This document shows, in pieces, positions 27,154 to 35,829 of a stretch of DNA of 64,000 nucleotides. Position 1 is the first letter of the stretch. Each line of letters begins with the position of its first letter. The translations under genes and the position numbers were made by a program. The stretch comes from Streptomyces roseifaciens. GTDB lineage: Bacteria; Actinomycetota; Actinomycetes; Streptomycetales; Streptomycetaceae. Under the pieces are notes generated by a model that saw nothing but the letters and a program-made list of their open reading frames with translations, ran no database searches and was not told the DNA's origin. The DNA lies in NCBI RefSeq assembly GCF_001445655.1, contig NZ_LNBE01000004.1, forward strand, positions 496,001 to 560,000, written 5' to 3'.

Positions 27154-27669
27154 TTATGCAGGGAACCGCAGTTCCGCGGCCTTGGTCACCGTGCCCAGGC
27201 GCGGCATGTCCAGCGTCACCGACGCCCGGTGCTCCTCCGCCGTCAGCGCACTCATCGCGTCCTCCGCGAACACCAGCCCGTAGCCGTGGTCGGCGGCCGC
27301 ACGGGCCGTCGACTCCACGCCCAGGTTGGTGGCGATCCCGCCGAGAACGAGCGTCCGCACGCCGCGCTCGCGCAGCCGCGCGTCCAGGTCCGTGCCGTGG
27401 AAGGCGCCGACCGACCGCTTCACCACCTCGACGTCGCCCTCCTCGGCGAACCCCGCGAGCAGCCCGCTCCCCGGCGGCTGCTCCGGCACCCCCGGCCGCT
27501 CGGTGCGCACCACGACCACCGTGCCCCCGGACTTCCGGAACGACCGCGCCAACTCCTCCGCCGTGCGGACCACTTCGTCCCCGCTGCGCGGAGCGAGGGG
27601 GAGCGCGACGATGCGCTCCATCAGGTCGACGAGGACGAGGGCGGTGCGCTGCGGGTCGATTTCCGTCAT
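27154..27669 (-). CDS. isochorismatase-fold protein without the canonical Cys
   Basis: 171-aa protein of the cysteine-hydrolase (isochorismatase) fold. The N-terminal strand with the catalytic Asp is present (TALVLVDLMERI) and a Lys follows in VVKRSVGAFHGTDLD. The nucleophile elbow, normally T-x-x-C-V, reads ATNLGVESTAR, with Gly in place of Cys. This TN-[LI]-GVEST form recurs in a subfamily of unknown activity, so it is probably a distinct enzyme or a binding protein rather than a broken gene. Confidence 0.82.
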   Translation of the reverse strand: MTEIDPQRTALVLVDLMERIVALPLAPRSGDEVVRTAEELARSFRKSGGTVVVVRTERPGVPEQPPGSGLLAGFAEEGDVEVVKRSVGAFHGTDLDARLRERGVRTLVLGGIATNLGVESTARAAADHGYGLVFAEDAMSALTAEEHRASVTLDMPRLGTVTKAAELRFPA

Positions 27670-28033
27670 GGCCAGACGGTACCGGTCGGGCCCGGGCCGC
27701 GGGCGGCCTCCGGAACGCCTCCGGGATGACGATAGGTAAAGGTTGTCCGACGTCCACGTGGCCGCAGGTGCGTGGCAGGGACGGAAGTTGACCCGCGTAG
27801 GGGTGAACTTGCTTATGAGTAAGGTCTGTTCATCGGATACCGTGCTGATGAGCAGGCGCGAACGCCCGCCCGGACGCGGCCTTGGCCAAAGCCGGGGGCG
27901 TGCAGTGCGCGTGCACGCGGTGCCGGATGTCCGGAGCGAGGGTACGTACGTCCGCGCCGCGCGCACGCCGCACGACCGCGTCTGACCGGGGCGGGGCCAC
28001 CTGACAGGTCCCGCCCCGAGCCACCCTCCGGCC
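27670..28033. other. intergenic region with a possible short gene
   Basis: A 364-bp gap. It has a TTGACC hexamer at 27788-27793 and a CTTATG-like -10 about 18 bp later, which would start transcription close to a small ATG frame at 27815. No RNA gene or clear terminator is recognisable. Confidence 0.4.
27815..27985 (+). CDS. possible small protein, 56 aa, unknown
   Basis: Starts MSKVCSSDTVLMSRRERPPG and is very basic and Arg-rich thereafter. It follows a plausible promoter almost without a leader and has no Shine-Dalgarno site. Arg-rich composition is common in chance reading frames of high-GC DNA, so this is only a candidate. Confidence 0.25.
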   Translation: MSKVCSSDTVLMSRRERPPGRGLGQSRGRAVRVHAVPDVRSEGTYVRAARTPHDRV

Positions 28034-28924
28034 TCAGGCCGGGTGCTTCTCCGCGGTGATGGTCCGGTAGGCCAGGGCCGCCAGCTCCCCCTGGCCCTTC
28101 CTGCTCGGGTGGAACCAGTCCCACTTGCTGAGCGCCTCGCTCGTGAAGTCGTAACCGTGGACCGCGCCGTCGTAGCGGCACAGCGCGTCCCGGCGGCAGA
28201 CGTCCTTCAGGACCGCGTTGTACTCGGCGACCCGCTTGACGACCTGGGCGCGGCGCTGCTCCGCCGCCGGGTCGGCGGACTCGGAGTCCTTGAGCATCGA
28301 CGGGCAGATGCCCAGCTTCCAGACCGTCTTGGCGTAGCCGTTCGCGCGGCCCTGCGACCACAGGCGCTGCAGGTCGGGCACGCTGGCCACGTAGAGCTGC
28401 GACTTCGGCAGGGAAGTGCGCAGGTTCTTCACCGAGGCCTCGAAGTCCGCGCGGAACGAGGCCGTCGGCGTCATGTCGGCCACATTGTCGCGGCACGCGT
28501 CGTTGGCGCCCAGGAGGACGGTCACCAGCTGCGGCTTGTGGGCGATCGCCGACTGCATCTGTCCCGGGAGATCGGCCATCCGGGCGCCGGTCCGCGCGTA
28601 ATTCCAGCTGCTGGTCTGCGGCGACGCCAGCAGTTTCCGCGCGACGCTGTCGACCTTCGTGCCCGTGGCCCAGGAGACCTCCGGGCAGTCCGCGAGCACC
28701 CCGCAGGCGTCGAATCCGCGCGTAATGGAGTCGCCCAGCGAGGCGATGGACCCGGGGCGGGTATTCCACGCGGGGGCGGCGGGCGAGGCGCTCGGCTTTC
28801 CCGCGGAGGTGTCCCCTTCACCGCTGTCACAGCCCGTGACGAGCAGGGCTGCCGAGAAGGCGGAGACCGCTGCGACGGCCGCCCTGGCGGCTCCGCGCAC
28901 CTTCCGCACCGTGCTGCGGCGCAT
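28034..28924 (-). CDS. SGNH/GDSL-family lipoprotein hydrolase
   Basis: 296-aa extracellular lipid-anchored hydrolase. A lipoprotein signal ends LLVTGC (about residues 27-32). The SGNH blocks are visible: Ser in SLGDSITRGFD, Asn in LLGANDACRD, and the Asp-His pair in WDWFHPSRKG near the C-terminus. Several Cys (CGVLADCPE, ICPSML, VCRRDALCRYD) probably form disulfides as in Streptomyces lipases of this fold. The ATG follows GGAGGGG at about 7 bases. Likely an esterase or lipase of unknown substrate. Confidence 0.88.
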   Translation of the reverse strand: MRRSTVRKVRGAARAAVAAVSAFSAALLVTGCDSGEGDTSAGKPSASPAAPAWNTRPGSIASLGDSITRGFDACGVLADCPEVSWATGTKVDSVARKLLASPQTSSWNYARTGARMADLPGQMQSAIAHKPQLVTVLLGANDACRDNVADMTPTASFRADFEASVKNLRTSLPKSQLYVASVPDLQRLWSQGRANGYAKTVWKLGICPSMLKDSESADPAAEQRRAQVVKRVAEYNAVLKDVCRRDALCRYDGAVHGYDFTSEALSKWDWFHPSRKGQGELAALAYRTITAEKHPA

Positions 28925-29246
28925 CGCTTTTTCCCCTCCGGCCGGGTGATATCTGTTCGGGTCCGACGGTACGTCACCGCGGGGGTCCGTTCGCACGGTA
29001 GCTTTTCCCCGGGGTGGTTGTGCCGGGCCCCGGGGCGGCTTTGCACTTCCGGCACAACTGAAATACGACACGTCACATCCTGTCCCTTTCAGGAGAAATG
29101 CTCCCGATGGTGTTTACTGTTGGTAACCTCGCGAGCTGGTGCGGGAGTGGCCATTGGGGCAGAATGTCTCACGCTGTCCCAGGCGGGACCGGTACAGGTG
29201 CGAGGCCGCTGGGGAAGGCGAACCTCGAACCGCACTGGAGGTCCCG
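28925..29246. other. divergent intergenic region
   Basis: The 322-bp gap between the SGNH lipoprotein and the DUF3145 gene must hold both promoters. Its second half is occupied by a possible 50-codon leader frame. I see no RNA gene here. Confidence 0.4.
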
Positions 29247-29250
29247 GTGA
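29098..29250 (+). CDS. possible 50-aa leader peptide coupled to the DUF3145 gene
   Basis: A short frame begins MLPMVFTVGNLASWCGSGHW and ends with a TGA that overlaps the GTG start of the DUF3145 gene (GTGA), the usual geometry for translational coupling. An AGGAG lies 2 bases before the first ATG and 11 before the second (29107). Unlike typical chance frames here it is not Arg-rich and contains Phe, Asn and Trp. It may be a regulatory leader or a small protein; not recognised. Confidence 0.35.
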   Translation: MLPMVFTVGNLASWCGSGHWGRMSHAVPGGTGTGARPLGKANLEPHWRSR

Positions 29251-29741
29251 CGACACGTGGAGTTCTGTATGTGCACTCCGCGCCGCGCGCGCTGTGCCCG
29301 CACGTCGAATGGGCGGTCGCGGGCGTGCTCGGTGTGCGGGTCACCCTCGACTGGATCCGACAACCCGCCTCGCCCGGCACCTGGCGTGCCGAATTCTCCT
29401 GGCAGGGTCAGGTCGGCACCGCCTCCAAGCTCGCCTCCGCACTGCGCGGCTGGCACCTCCTGCGCTTCGAGGTGACCGCCGAGCCGTGCGCCACGGCCGA
29501 GGGCGAGCGCTACAGCTCCACCCCCGACCTCGGCATCTTCCACGCCGTCACCGGCATCCACGGCGACATCCTCGTCCCCGAGGACCGCCTGCGCGCGGCC
29601 CTCGCCCGCGCCGCCCGCGGCGAGACGGAACTGGAAGCCGAGGTCGCCAAGCTCCTCGGCAAGCCCTGGGACGACGAACTGGAGCCCTTCCGGTACGCGG
29701 GAGAGGGCGCACCGGTGCGCTGGCTGCACCAGGTGGTCTGA
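29247..29741 (+). CDS. DUF3145 domain protein
   Basis: 164-aa actinobacterial protein of unknown function. It starts TTRGVLYVHSAPRALCPHVEWA and contains VTLDWIRQPASPGTWRAEFSW and TPDLGIFHAVTGIHGDI, the recognisable core of the family. No signal peptide or membrane helix. In Streptomyces it is commonly found beside the fab fatty-acid synthesis genes, as here. GTG start with GGAGG about 6 bases upstream. Confidence 0.85.
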   Translation: MTTRGVLYVHSAPRALCPHVEWAVAGVLGVRVTLDWIRQPASPGTWRAEFSWQGQVGTASKLASALRGWHLLRFEVTAEPCATAEGERYSSTPDLGIFHAVTGIHGDILVPEDRLRAALARAARGETELEAEVAKLLGKPWDDELEPFRYAGEGAPVRWLHQVV

Positions 29742-29805
29742 CGCGCCGCCCACCGGGCGTGCGGGCGTTTGCCCTGGAGCGCGCTCCACCCCCTAGCGTC
29801 GGGGC

Positions 29806-30726
29806 ATGACCGAAACGATCACGCCTGACACGCGCACGCCGGGTTCGGGCACGCCGGCCGTCGCCGTCCTCGGCACCGGCATCATGGGCGCCGCCATGGC
29901 CCGCAACCTCGCCCGCGCCGGGTTCTCCGTCACCGCCTGGAACCGCAGCCGCGACAAGGCCGAACCCCTCGCCGCCGACGGCGTGCGGATCGCCGGCACG
30001 CCCGCCGACGCCGTCCGCGCCGCCGACGTCGTCCTGACCGTCCTGTACGACGGCCCGGCCACGCTCGCCGCGATGGGCGCCGCCGCCCCCGCCCTGCGGC
30101 CCGGCACGGTCTGGGTCCAGTCGGGCACCGTCGGCCTGGAAGGCTTCGAGGGCCTCGCGGCCTTCGCGGGCGAGCACGGACTCGCCCTCGTGGACGCCCC
30201 CGTCCTCGGCACCAGGCAGCCCGCGGAGGAGGGGAAGCTGACCGTGCTGGCCGCCGGGCCGGAGGAGGTGCGCAAGACCCTGGAGCCGGCCTTCGCCGCC
30301 GTCGGCAGCCGGACGGTGTGGCTCGGCGGCGACGCCGCGAGCGGCGCGGCCACCCGCCTGAAGCTGGTCATCAACAGCTGGGTGCTGACCGTCACCCACG
30401 GCACGGCCGAGGCGCTCGCCCTGGCGAAGGGCCTCGGCGTGGACCCGGCGGGCTTCCTGGACGCCGTTGCCGGAGGCCCGCTCGACATGGGCTACCTGCA
30501 CGCCAAGGCCGCGATGATCCTCGGCGGCGACCTCACCCCCAGCTTCGCCACCGCCACGGCGGAGAAGGACGCCCGTCTCATCGTCGCCGCGGGGGAGCGG
30601 GCCGGGGTGCGGATGGACGTGGCGGCCGCGGGCGCCGAGCGCTTCCACCGGGCCGTGGAACAGGGCCACGGCGAGGAGGACATGGCGGCTTCGTACTACG
30701 CGTCCTTCGACGCGCCCGCCCGGTAG
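29806..30726 (+). CDS. NAD(P)-dependent beta-hydroxyacid dehydrogenase family oxidoreductase
   Basis: 306-aa enzyme of the 3-hydroxyisobutyrate/6-phosphogluconate dehydrogenase clan. It has the N-terminal Rossmann motif VLGTGIMGAAMARNLARAG, the substrate-binding segment VDAPVLGTRQPAEEGKLTVLAAG (equivalent of the DAPVSGG signature, with Leu-Gly-Thr in the loop) and the catalytic Lys in ATRLKLVINSW. Oxidises a short beta-hydroxyacid or reduces a semialdehyde. It ends at a strong bidirectional hairpin. Confidence 0.9.
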   Translation: MTETITPDTRTPGSGTPAVAVLGTGIMGAAMARNLARAGFSVTAWNRSRDKAEPLAADGVRIAGTPADAVRAADVVLTVLYDGPATLAAMGAAAPALRPGTVWVQSGTVGLEGFEGLAAFAGEHGLALVDAPVLGTRQPAEEGKLTVLAAGPEEVRKTLEPAFAAVGSRTVWLGGDAASGAATRLKLVINSWVLTVTHGTAEALALAKGLGVDPAGFLDAVAGGPLDMGYLHAKAAMILGGDLTPSFATATAEKDARLIVAAGERAGVRMDVAAAGAERFHRAVEQGHGEEDMAASYYASFDAPAR

Positions 30727-30741
30727 CCCGGCCCGGAACGG

Positions 30742-30778
30742 CAGCGGCCCGCCCCGGGAACCCCGGGGCGGGCCGCTG
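30742..30778. terminator. bidirectional terminator between dehydrogenase and fabF
   Basis: Perfect 17-bp inverted repeat (CAGCGGCCCGCCCCGGG and its complement) with a 3-base loop, between convergent genes. No T run, as is common in Streptomyces. Confidence 0.85.
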
Positions 30779-30797
30779 TGCCGGCGCAGAGCGTCGG

Positions 30798-32063
30798 TCA
30801 GACCGAGCGCAGGGCCAGGACCACGTTGTGGCCGCCGAAGCCGAACGAGTTGTTGATCGCGGCGATCGGGCCCTCGGCGGGGAGGGCGCGCGGCTCGTCG
30901 CGGACGATGTCCGCGTCGATGTCCTCGTCCAGGTCGTCGACGTTGATGGTCGGCGGGGCCACGCGGTGGTGCAGGGCGAGGACGGTCATGACCGTCTCGA
31001 TGCCGCCCGCGCCGCCCAGCAGGTGACCGGTCATCGACTTGGTCGCGGAGACCGCGACGTGGTCGAGGTCGTCGCCGAGGACCTTGCGCAGCGCCTTGAT
31101 CTCGGCCGCGTCACCCTGCGGGGTGGACGTGGCGTGCGCGTTGAGGTGCACGACCTCGGACGGCTTGAGGTCGGTGCTGTCGAGCAGGCTCTGCAGCGCG
31201 GCGGCGATGCCGCGGCCCGTCGGCTCGGGCTGGGCGATGTGGTGGCTGTCCGCGGACAGGCCCTGGCCCAGCACCTCGCAGTAGACCCGCGCGCCGCGGC
31301 GGGCGGCGTGCTCGGCGGACTCGAGGATCACGACGCCGGCGCCCTCGCCGAGGACGAAGCCGTCACGGGCCTTGTCGTACGGGCGGGAGGCCTTCTCGGG
31401 CTCCTCGTTGTTCTTGGACATCGCCATCATGTTGGCGAAGGCCGTGATGGGCAGCGGGTGGATCGCCGCCTCGGTGCCGCCGGCGACGACCACGTCGGCG
31501 CGGCCGCTGCGGATCATCTCGACGGCGTAACCGATGGCCTCGGCGCCGGAGGCGCAGGCGCTGACCGGGGTGTGCACGCCCGCCTGGGCGTTCACCTCCA
31601 GGCCTACGTTGGCCGAGGGGCTGTTCGGCATGAGCATGGGGACGGTGTGCGGGGAGACGCGGCGGACGCCCTTCTCCTTGAGCACGTCGTACTGGTCGAG
31701 CAGGGTGGTCACGCCGCCGATGCCGGAGGCGATGACGGTGCCGAGGCGCTCGGGGGCGATGGACGAGTCCTCGCCGGCCATGGCGGTGTAGCCCGCGTCG
31801 GCCCAGGCCTCGCGGGCCGCGATCAGCGCGAACTGCGCCGAGCGGTCCAGCTTGCGGGCGAGCGGGCGGGGCAGGACATCGCCGGGGTCCACCGCCGCGG
31901 AAGCGGCGATGCGGACCGGAAGGCCGGCGAAGCGCTCACCCTCGAGGGGCTTGACGCCGGACCGGCCGGCGAGCAGAGCCTCCCAGGTCGTCGCGCTGTC
32001 GCCACCCAGCGGTGTGGTTGCGCCGATACCGGTGACGACCACGGTGCGATTGGTCGAGCTCAC
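30798..32063 (-). CDS. fabF: beta-ketoacyl-ACP synthase II
   Basis: 421-aa condensing enzyme that elongates acyl-ACP with malonyl-ACP. The Cys-His-His triad is visible: SACASGAEAIGYA (about residue 170), NAHATSTPQGDAAE (about 310) and NNSFGFGGHNVVLALR at the C-terminus. GTG start with only a weak ribosome site, so it may depend on coupling to acpP about 70 bp upstream. Last gene of the fabD-fabH-acpP-fabF operon of type II fatty-acid synthesis, ended by the hairpin downstream. Confidence 0.95.
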   Translation of the reverse strand: MSSTNRTVVVTGIGATTPLGGDSATTWEALLAGRSGVKPLEGERFAGLPVRIAASAAVDPGDVLPRPLARKLDRSAQFALIAAREAWADAGYTAMAGEDSSIAPERLGTVIASGIGGVTTLLDQYDVLKEKGVRRVSPHTVPMLMPNSPSANVGLEVNAQAGVHTPVSACASGAEAIGYAVEMIRSGRADVVVAGGTEAAIHPLPITAFANMMAMSKNNEEPEKASRPYDKARDGFVLGEGAGVVILESAEHAARRGARVYCEVLGQGLSADSHHIAQPEPTGRGIAAALQSLLDSTDLKPSEVVHLNAHATSTPQGDAAEIKALRKVLGDDLDHVAVSATKSMTGHLLGGAGGIETVMTVLALHHRVAPPTINVDDLDEDIDADIVRDEPRALPAEGPIAAINNSFGFGGHNVVLALRSV

Positions 32064-32133
32064 AGGAATTCTGTCTCCACGTGTAGAGGTGCTGGTGAAA
32101 CCGCCACCGCTGGGGTGGCGACGAACGCTCGGG

Positions 32134-32382
32134 TCAGTCCTGGTGCTTCAGGATGTAGTCCGCGGCGTCGCCGACGGTCTTGAGGTTCTTGACGTCCTCG
32201 TCGGGGATCTTCACGTCGAAGCGCTCCTCGGCGGCGACGACGACCTCGACCATGGACAGCGAGTCGACGTCCAGGTCGTCGGTGAAGGACTTGTCCAGCT
32301 TGACGTCCTCGACCGGGATGCCGGCGATCTCGTTGACGATGTCGGCGAGGCCCTTGAGGATCTCTTCCTGGGTGGCGGCCAT
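32134..32382 (-). CDS. acpP: acyl carrier protein
   Basis: 82-aa acidic carrier. The phosphopantetheine-attachment Ser is in DLDVDSLSMVEVVV (about residue 41). Carries the growing acyl chain between FabD, FabH and FabF. AAGGAG lies about 9 bases before the ATG. Primary-metabolism ACP rather than a polyketide ACP, judged by its place between fabH and fabF. Confidence 0.96.
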   Translation of the reverse strand: MAATQEEILKGLADIVNEIAGIPVEDVKLDKSFTDDLDVDSLSMVEVVVAAEERFDVKIPDEDVKNLKTVGDAADYILKHQD

Positions 32383-32484
32383 GTGCGGCGCTCCTTCTAT
32401 CTGTGCGGTGGAACTGCGTGGTAAGGAACTGCTGGTGCGGTGAGCTCTGCGCAGCGAGGCGGGGCCGGGCTGCGCGGATCTCGC

Positions 32485-33531
32485 CTAGGGGAGGGTAACG
32501 ACCGTGGCGGCGTAGACGAGACCCGCCCCGAAACCGATGACGAGCGCGGTGTCCCCGCTCTTCGCCGCGCCGGTGGCCAGGAGCCGCTCCATGGCCAGCG
32601 GAATGGAGGCCGCGGACGTGTTGCCCGTGGTCTCCACGTCACGGGCGACCGTGACGCTCTCCGGCAGCTTGAGGGTCTTGACCATCGAGTCGATGATCCG
32701 CATGTTGGCCTGGTGCGGGATGAAGACGTCCAGGTCCTCCGCACTGACCCCGGCGTCGTCCAGCGCCTGCTGGGCGACCTTGGCCATCTCGAAGACGGCC
32801 CAGCGGAAGACCGCCTGGCCCTCCTGCGTGATGGCCGGGAAACGGAGCTCGTCGAGGGCCTTGCGGGCCTCGGGGCCGTCACCGCCGGGCACCGGGGTGG
32901 TGCGGTAGGCGTCCCACCCCAGGGTCTGCTTGATGGTCTGCGACTTGTCGCCCTCGGAGCCCCAGACGGTGGGGCCGATGGCCGGCTCGTCGGAGGGGCC
33001 GACGACCACGGCGCCCGCGCCGTCGCCGAAGAGGAAGGCCGTCGCGCGGTCCTCCAGGTCGGTCAGGTCCGACAGCCGCTCGACGCCGATGACCACGACG
33101 TACTCCGCCGAGCCCTCGACGACCAGGCCCTTGGCCAGCGTCAGCCCGTAGCCGAAGCCCGCGCAGCCCGCGGAGATGTCGAAGGCGGCCGGCTTGTCCG
33201 CGCCGATCCTGTGCGCGATCTCGGTCGCGATCGCCGGGGTCTGGTGGAAGTGCGAAACCGTGGAGACGACCACGGCGCCGACCTGCTCGGGGGTGATGCC
33301 CGCGTCGGCGATGGCCTTGCCGGCCGCCTCGACCGACATCGCGGACACCGTCTCCTCCGGACCGGCCCAGTGCCGCGTCGCGATGCCGGAGCGGGAGCGG
33401 ATCCACTCGTCCGAGGAGTCGATGTACTTCAGGATCTCCTCGTTCGGCACCACCCGGGTGGGGCGGTAGCCGCCCACGCCGAGAATGCGCGCGTACGGCG
33501 CGCCCTTGCTCGGCTTGATCTTCGAGGTCAT
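32485..33531 (-). CDS. fabH: beta-ketoacyl-ACP synthase III
   Basis: 348-aa initiating condensing enzyme that joins a CoA-linked starter (in Streptomyces often branched) to malonyl-ACP. The Cys-His-Asn triad is visible in SAGCAGFGYGL, IPHQANMRIID and TGNTSAASIPLA. ATG with AAGGAG upstream. Second gene of the fab operon, 13 bp after fabD. Confidence 0.95.
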   Translation of the reverse strand: MTSKIKPSKGAPYARILGVGGYRPTRVVPNEEILKYIDSSDEWIRSRSGIATRHWAGPEETVSAMSVEAAGKAIADAGITPEQVGAVVVSTVSHFHQTPAIATEIAHRIGADKPAAFDISAGCAGFGYGLTLAKGLVVEGSAEYVVVIGVERLSDLTDLEDRATAFLFGDGAGAVVVGPSDEPAIGPTVWGSEGDKSQTIKQTLGWDAYRTTPVPGGDGPEARKALDELRFPAITQEGQAVFRWAVFEMAKVAQQALDDAGVSAEDLDVFIPHQANMRIIDSMVKTLKLPESVTVARDVETTGNTSAASIPLAMERLLATGAAKSGDTALVIGFGAGLVYAATVVTLP

Positions 33532-33544
33532 GCTCCGAGACTCC

Positions 33545-34504
33545 TTATTCGGCCGGGGACCCGGCGGGTGCGGCGTGCTCGGCGATCAGCTCACGGGCTG
33601 CGTCGAGGTCGGCCGGCGACTTCAGGGCCAGGGTCTTCACGCCGGGCAGGGCACGCTTGGCCAGACCGGTCAGCGTACCGCCGGGGGCCACCTCGACCAG
33701 GGCCGTGACGCCGAGCTCCTTGAAGGTCTCCATGCACAGGTCCCAGCGGACGGGGTTGGCCACCTGGCCGACCAGCCGCTGCACGATCTCCGCGCCCGAG
33801 GCGACGACGGCGCCGTCCTTGTTCGAGACGTAGCGGGTGTGCGGCTCGGCGGGGGACAGCTCCTGCACGGCGGCCTCCAGGGCCGACACGGCCGGGGCCA
33901 TGTGGTGCGTGTGGAACGCGCCCGCCACCTTCAGCGCGACGACCTTGCGGGTGCCCTCGGGCTTGTCCTCAGCGAGCGCGGCCAGCTGCGCGGCGGTGCC
34001 GGCGGCCACGATCTGGCCCGCGCCGTTGACGTTGGCGGGGGTCAGGCCGAGCTTCTCCAGGTGCGGCAGGACGACCTCGGGGTCGCCGCCGAGCAGCGCG
34101 GACATGCCGGTCTCGGTGACGGCCGCGGCCTCGGCCATGGCCAGGCCGCGCTTGCGGACCAGCTCCATGGCGGAGCGCTCCGGCAGCACGCCGGTCAGCG
34201 CCGCCGCGGCGAGCTCGCCCACGCTGTGGCCCGCGGCCGCACCCACCAGGCGGGCGAAGTCCTCCGCCGCCGGGAACAGCTGCCGGGCCGAGACCAGCGC
34301 CGACGCGACCAGCAGCGGCTGGGCGACGGCGGTGTCGCGGATCTCGTCCGCGTCGGCCTTCGTGCCGTAGTGGACCAGGTCCAGGTCGATGGCGGCGGAC
34401 CACTCACGGAGCCGGTCTTCGACACCGGGGAGGTCGAGCCAGGGGGTCAGGAAGCCGGGCGTCTGAGCGCCCTGGCCGGGAGCGACGAGTACGAGCACCC
34501 TCAC
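33545..34504 (-). CDS. fabD: malonyl-CoA:ACP transacylase
   Basis: 319-aa enzyme that loads malonate onto ACP. Start chosen at the GTG giving MRVLVLVAPGQGAQTPGF, the usual FabD beginning; the open frame extends further upstream without family similarity. Active-site Ser in GHSVGELAAAAL (about residue 95), Arg in VRKRGLAMAE and His in GAFHTHHMAPA. First gene of the operon, 83 bp downstream of the regulator fasR, with a candidate FasR operator in that gap. Confidence 0.94.
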   Translation of the reverse strand: MRVLVLVAPGQGAQTPGFLTPWLDLPGVEDRLREWSAAIDLDLVHYGTKADADEIRDTAVAQPLLVASALVSARQLFPAAEDFARLVGAAAGHSVGELAAAALTGVLPERSAMELVRKRGLAMAEAAAVTETGMSALLGGDPEVVLPHLEKLGLTPANVNGAGQIVAAGTAAQLAALAEDKPEGTRKVVALKVAGAFHTHHMAPAVSALEAAVQELSPAEPHTRYVSNKDGAVVASGAEIVQRLVGQVANPVRWDLCMETFKELGVTALVEVAPGGTLTGLAKRALPGVKTLALKSPADLDAARELIAEHAAPAGSPAE

Positions 34505-34563
34505 ACTCTCTCTCGTGGACGGCTCCGGCCACCCGTGGGGATGGGGACCAAGAACCGTCAGGG

Positions 34564-34585
34564 GAATTGTTGACGTTCGACAAAA
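34564..34585 (-). promoter_or_regulatory. candidate FasR operator and fab operon promoter region
   Basis: On the minus strand the gap reads TTTTGTCGAACGTCAACAAT, a dyad with TTGT/ACAA arms about 60-80 bp before the fabD start. In Streptomyces FasR binds just upstream of fabD and activates the operon, so this is the natural site; the exact match to the published consensus was not checked. Confidence 0.55.
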
Positions 34586-34587
34586 GG

Positions 34588-35772
34588 CTAGAGGGCCGTC
34601 TCCGTGTCGGCCAGACGCCCCAGGATGAGCGCGATCCGCAGCGTGAACGCGGAGCGGACATCGGAGGGTGACCAACCGGTGACGTCCGTCACACGTCGGA
34701 GGCGGTATCTCACGGTGTTGGGATGGACGAACAGCATCCGTGCCGCACCTTCCAAGCTACTCGCCTGCTCCAGGTAGACACTCAGCGTCTCCAGCAGAGC
34801 CGAGCCCGCTTCCTGGAGCGGTCTGTAGATCTCCTCCACCAGCTGATCGCGGGCCGTGGTGTCCCCGGCCATCGCCCGCTCCGGCAGCAGATCGTCGGCA
34901 GGCACCGGACGGGGGGCGTCCGGCCAGGCCGCGCACGCCTTCAGGCCGGCCGCCGCGGCCTGCGCCGAGCGCGTCGCCGACAGCAGGTCCGGCACCACCG
35001 GGCCGGCCACCACCGGGCCCGCCGCGAACGGCCCGATCAGCGCCTTGGCCGTCTGCAGCGGATTGTCGGAGCCGCCCGCGATCACCACCAGGCGGTCGCC
35101 GAGCACCCCCGTCAGCACCTGCACCTTGGCGTGCCGCGCCGCGCGCCGGATCGCCTCGACCGTCAGCTCGCTGTCCCCGTTCGGGGCGGTGCCGAGCACC
35201 ACGCAGACGTGCGCCGGGGCGCTCCAGCCGAGGGCCGCGGCCCGGGACAGGGCGCCCTCGTCCGCCTCGCCCGACAGCACCGCGTTGACCACCAGCGACT
35301 CCAGCCGGGCGTCCCAGGCGCCCCGCGCCTCGGCGGCCTGCGCGTAGACCTGCGCGGTGGCGAAGGCGATCTCGCGGGCGTAGACGAGCAGCGCCTCCCG
35401 CAGGACGCCCTCGTCGCCGGGGGCCGCCACCTCGTCGATCGCCGACTCCATGACCTCGATGGTCGTCCGGACCATCTCCACCGTCTGGCGCAAAGTGATC
35501 GCCCGCGTCAGCTCGCGCGGGGCCGTGCCGAACACGTCCGTGCTGATGGCCTGCGGGGTCTCCGGATGCCGGAACCACTCCGTGAAGGCCGCGATGCCGG
35601 CCTGGGCGACCAGGCCGATCCACGACCGGTTCTCCGGGGGCATCGCCCGGTACCACGGCAGCTGGGCATCCATGCGGGCGATGGCGGCGGCGGCCAGCGT
35701 GCCGGATGACTTCTCCAGGCGGCGGAGGGTGGCGCTGTGCGGATGCGGGGTGTTAGCGGCGGGTTCAGGCAC
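34588..35772 (-). CDS. fasR: PucR-family regulator of fatty-acid synthesis (FasR type)
   Basis: 394-aa transcription factor with a central GGDEF-like/PucR region and a C-terminal PucR helix-turn-helix (SSLEGAARMLFVHPNTVRYRLRRV, about residues 335-360). Position directly upstream of fabD identifies it as FasR, shown in S. coelicolor to activate the fab operon in response to lipid state. Two Asn/Asp-rich changes aside, length and domain order are normal. Diverges from a pirin gene with 57 bp between. Confidence 0.88.
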   Translation of the reverse strand: MPEPAANTPHPHSATLRRLEKSSGTLAAAAIARMDAQLPWYRAMPPENRSWIGLVAQAGIAAFTEWFRHPETPQAISTDVFGTAPRELTRAITLRQTVEMVRTTIEVMESAIDEVAAPGDEGVLREALLVYAREIAFATAQVYAQAAEARGAWDARLESLVVNAVLSGEADEGALSRAAALGWSAPAHVCVVLGTAPNGDSELTVEAIRRAARHAKVQVLTGVLGDRLVVIAGGSDNPLQTAKALIGPFAAGPVVAGPVVPDLLSATRSAQAAAAGLKACAAWPDAPRPVPADDLLPERAMAGDTTARDQLVEEIYRPLQEAGSALLETLSVYLEQASSLEGAARMLFVHPNTVRYRLRRVTDVTGWSPSDVRSAFTLRIALILGRLADTETAL

Positions 35773-35829
35773 GGGGACAAGCCTGCCTTATTCGGGTCCG
35801 GTGCGGGGTCGCCGGGCTACCGTAGCCCG

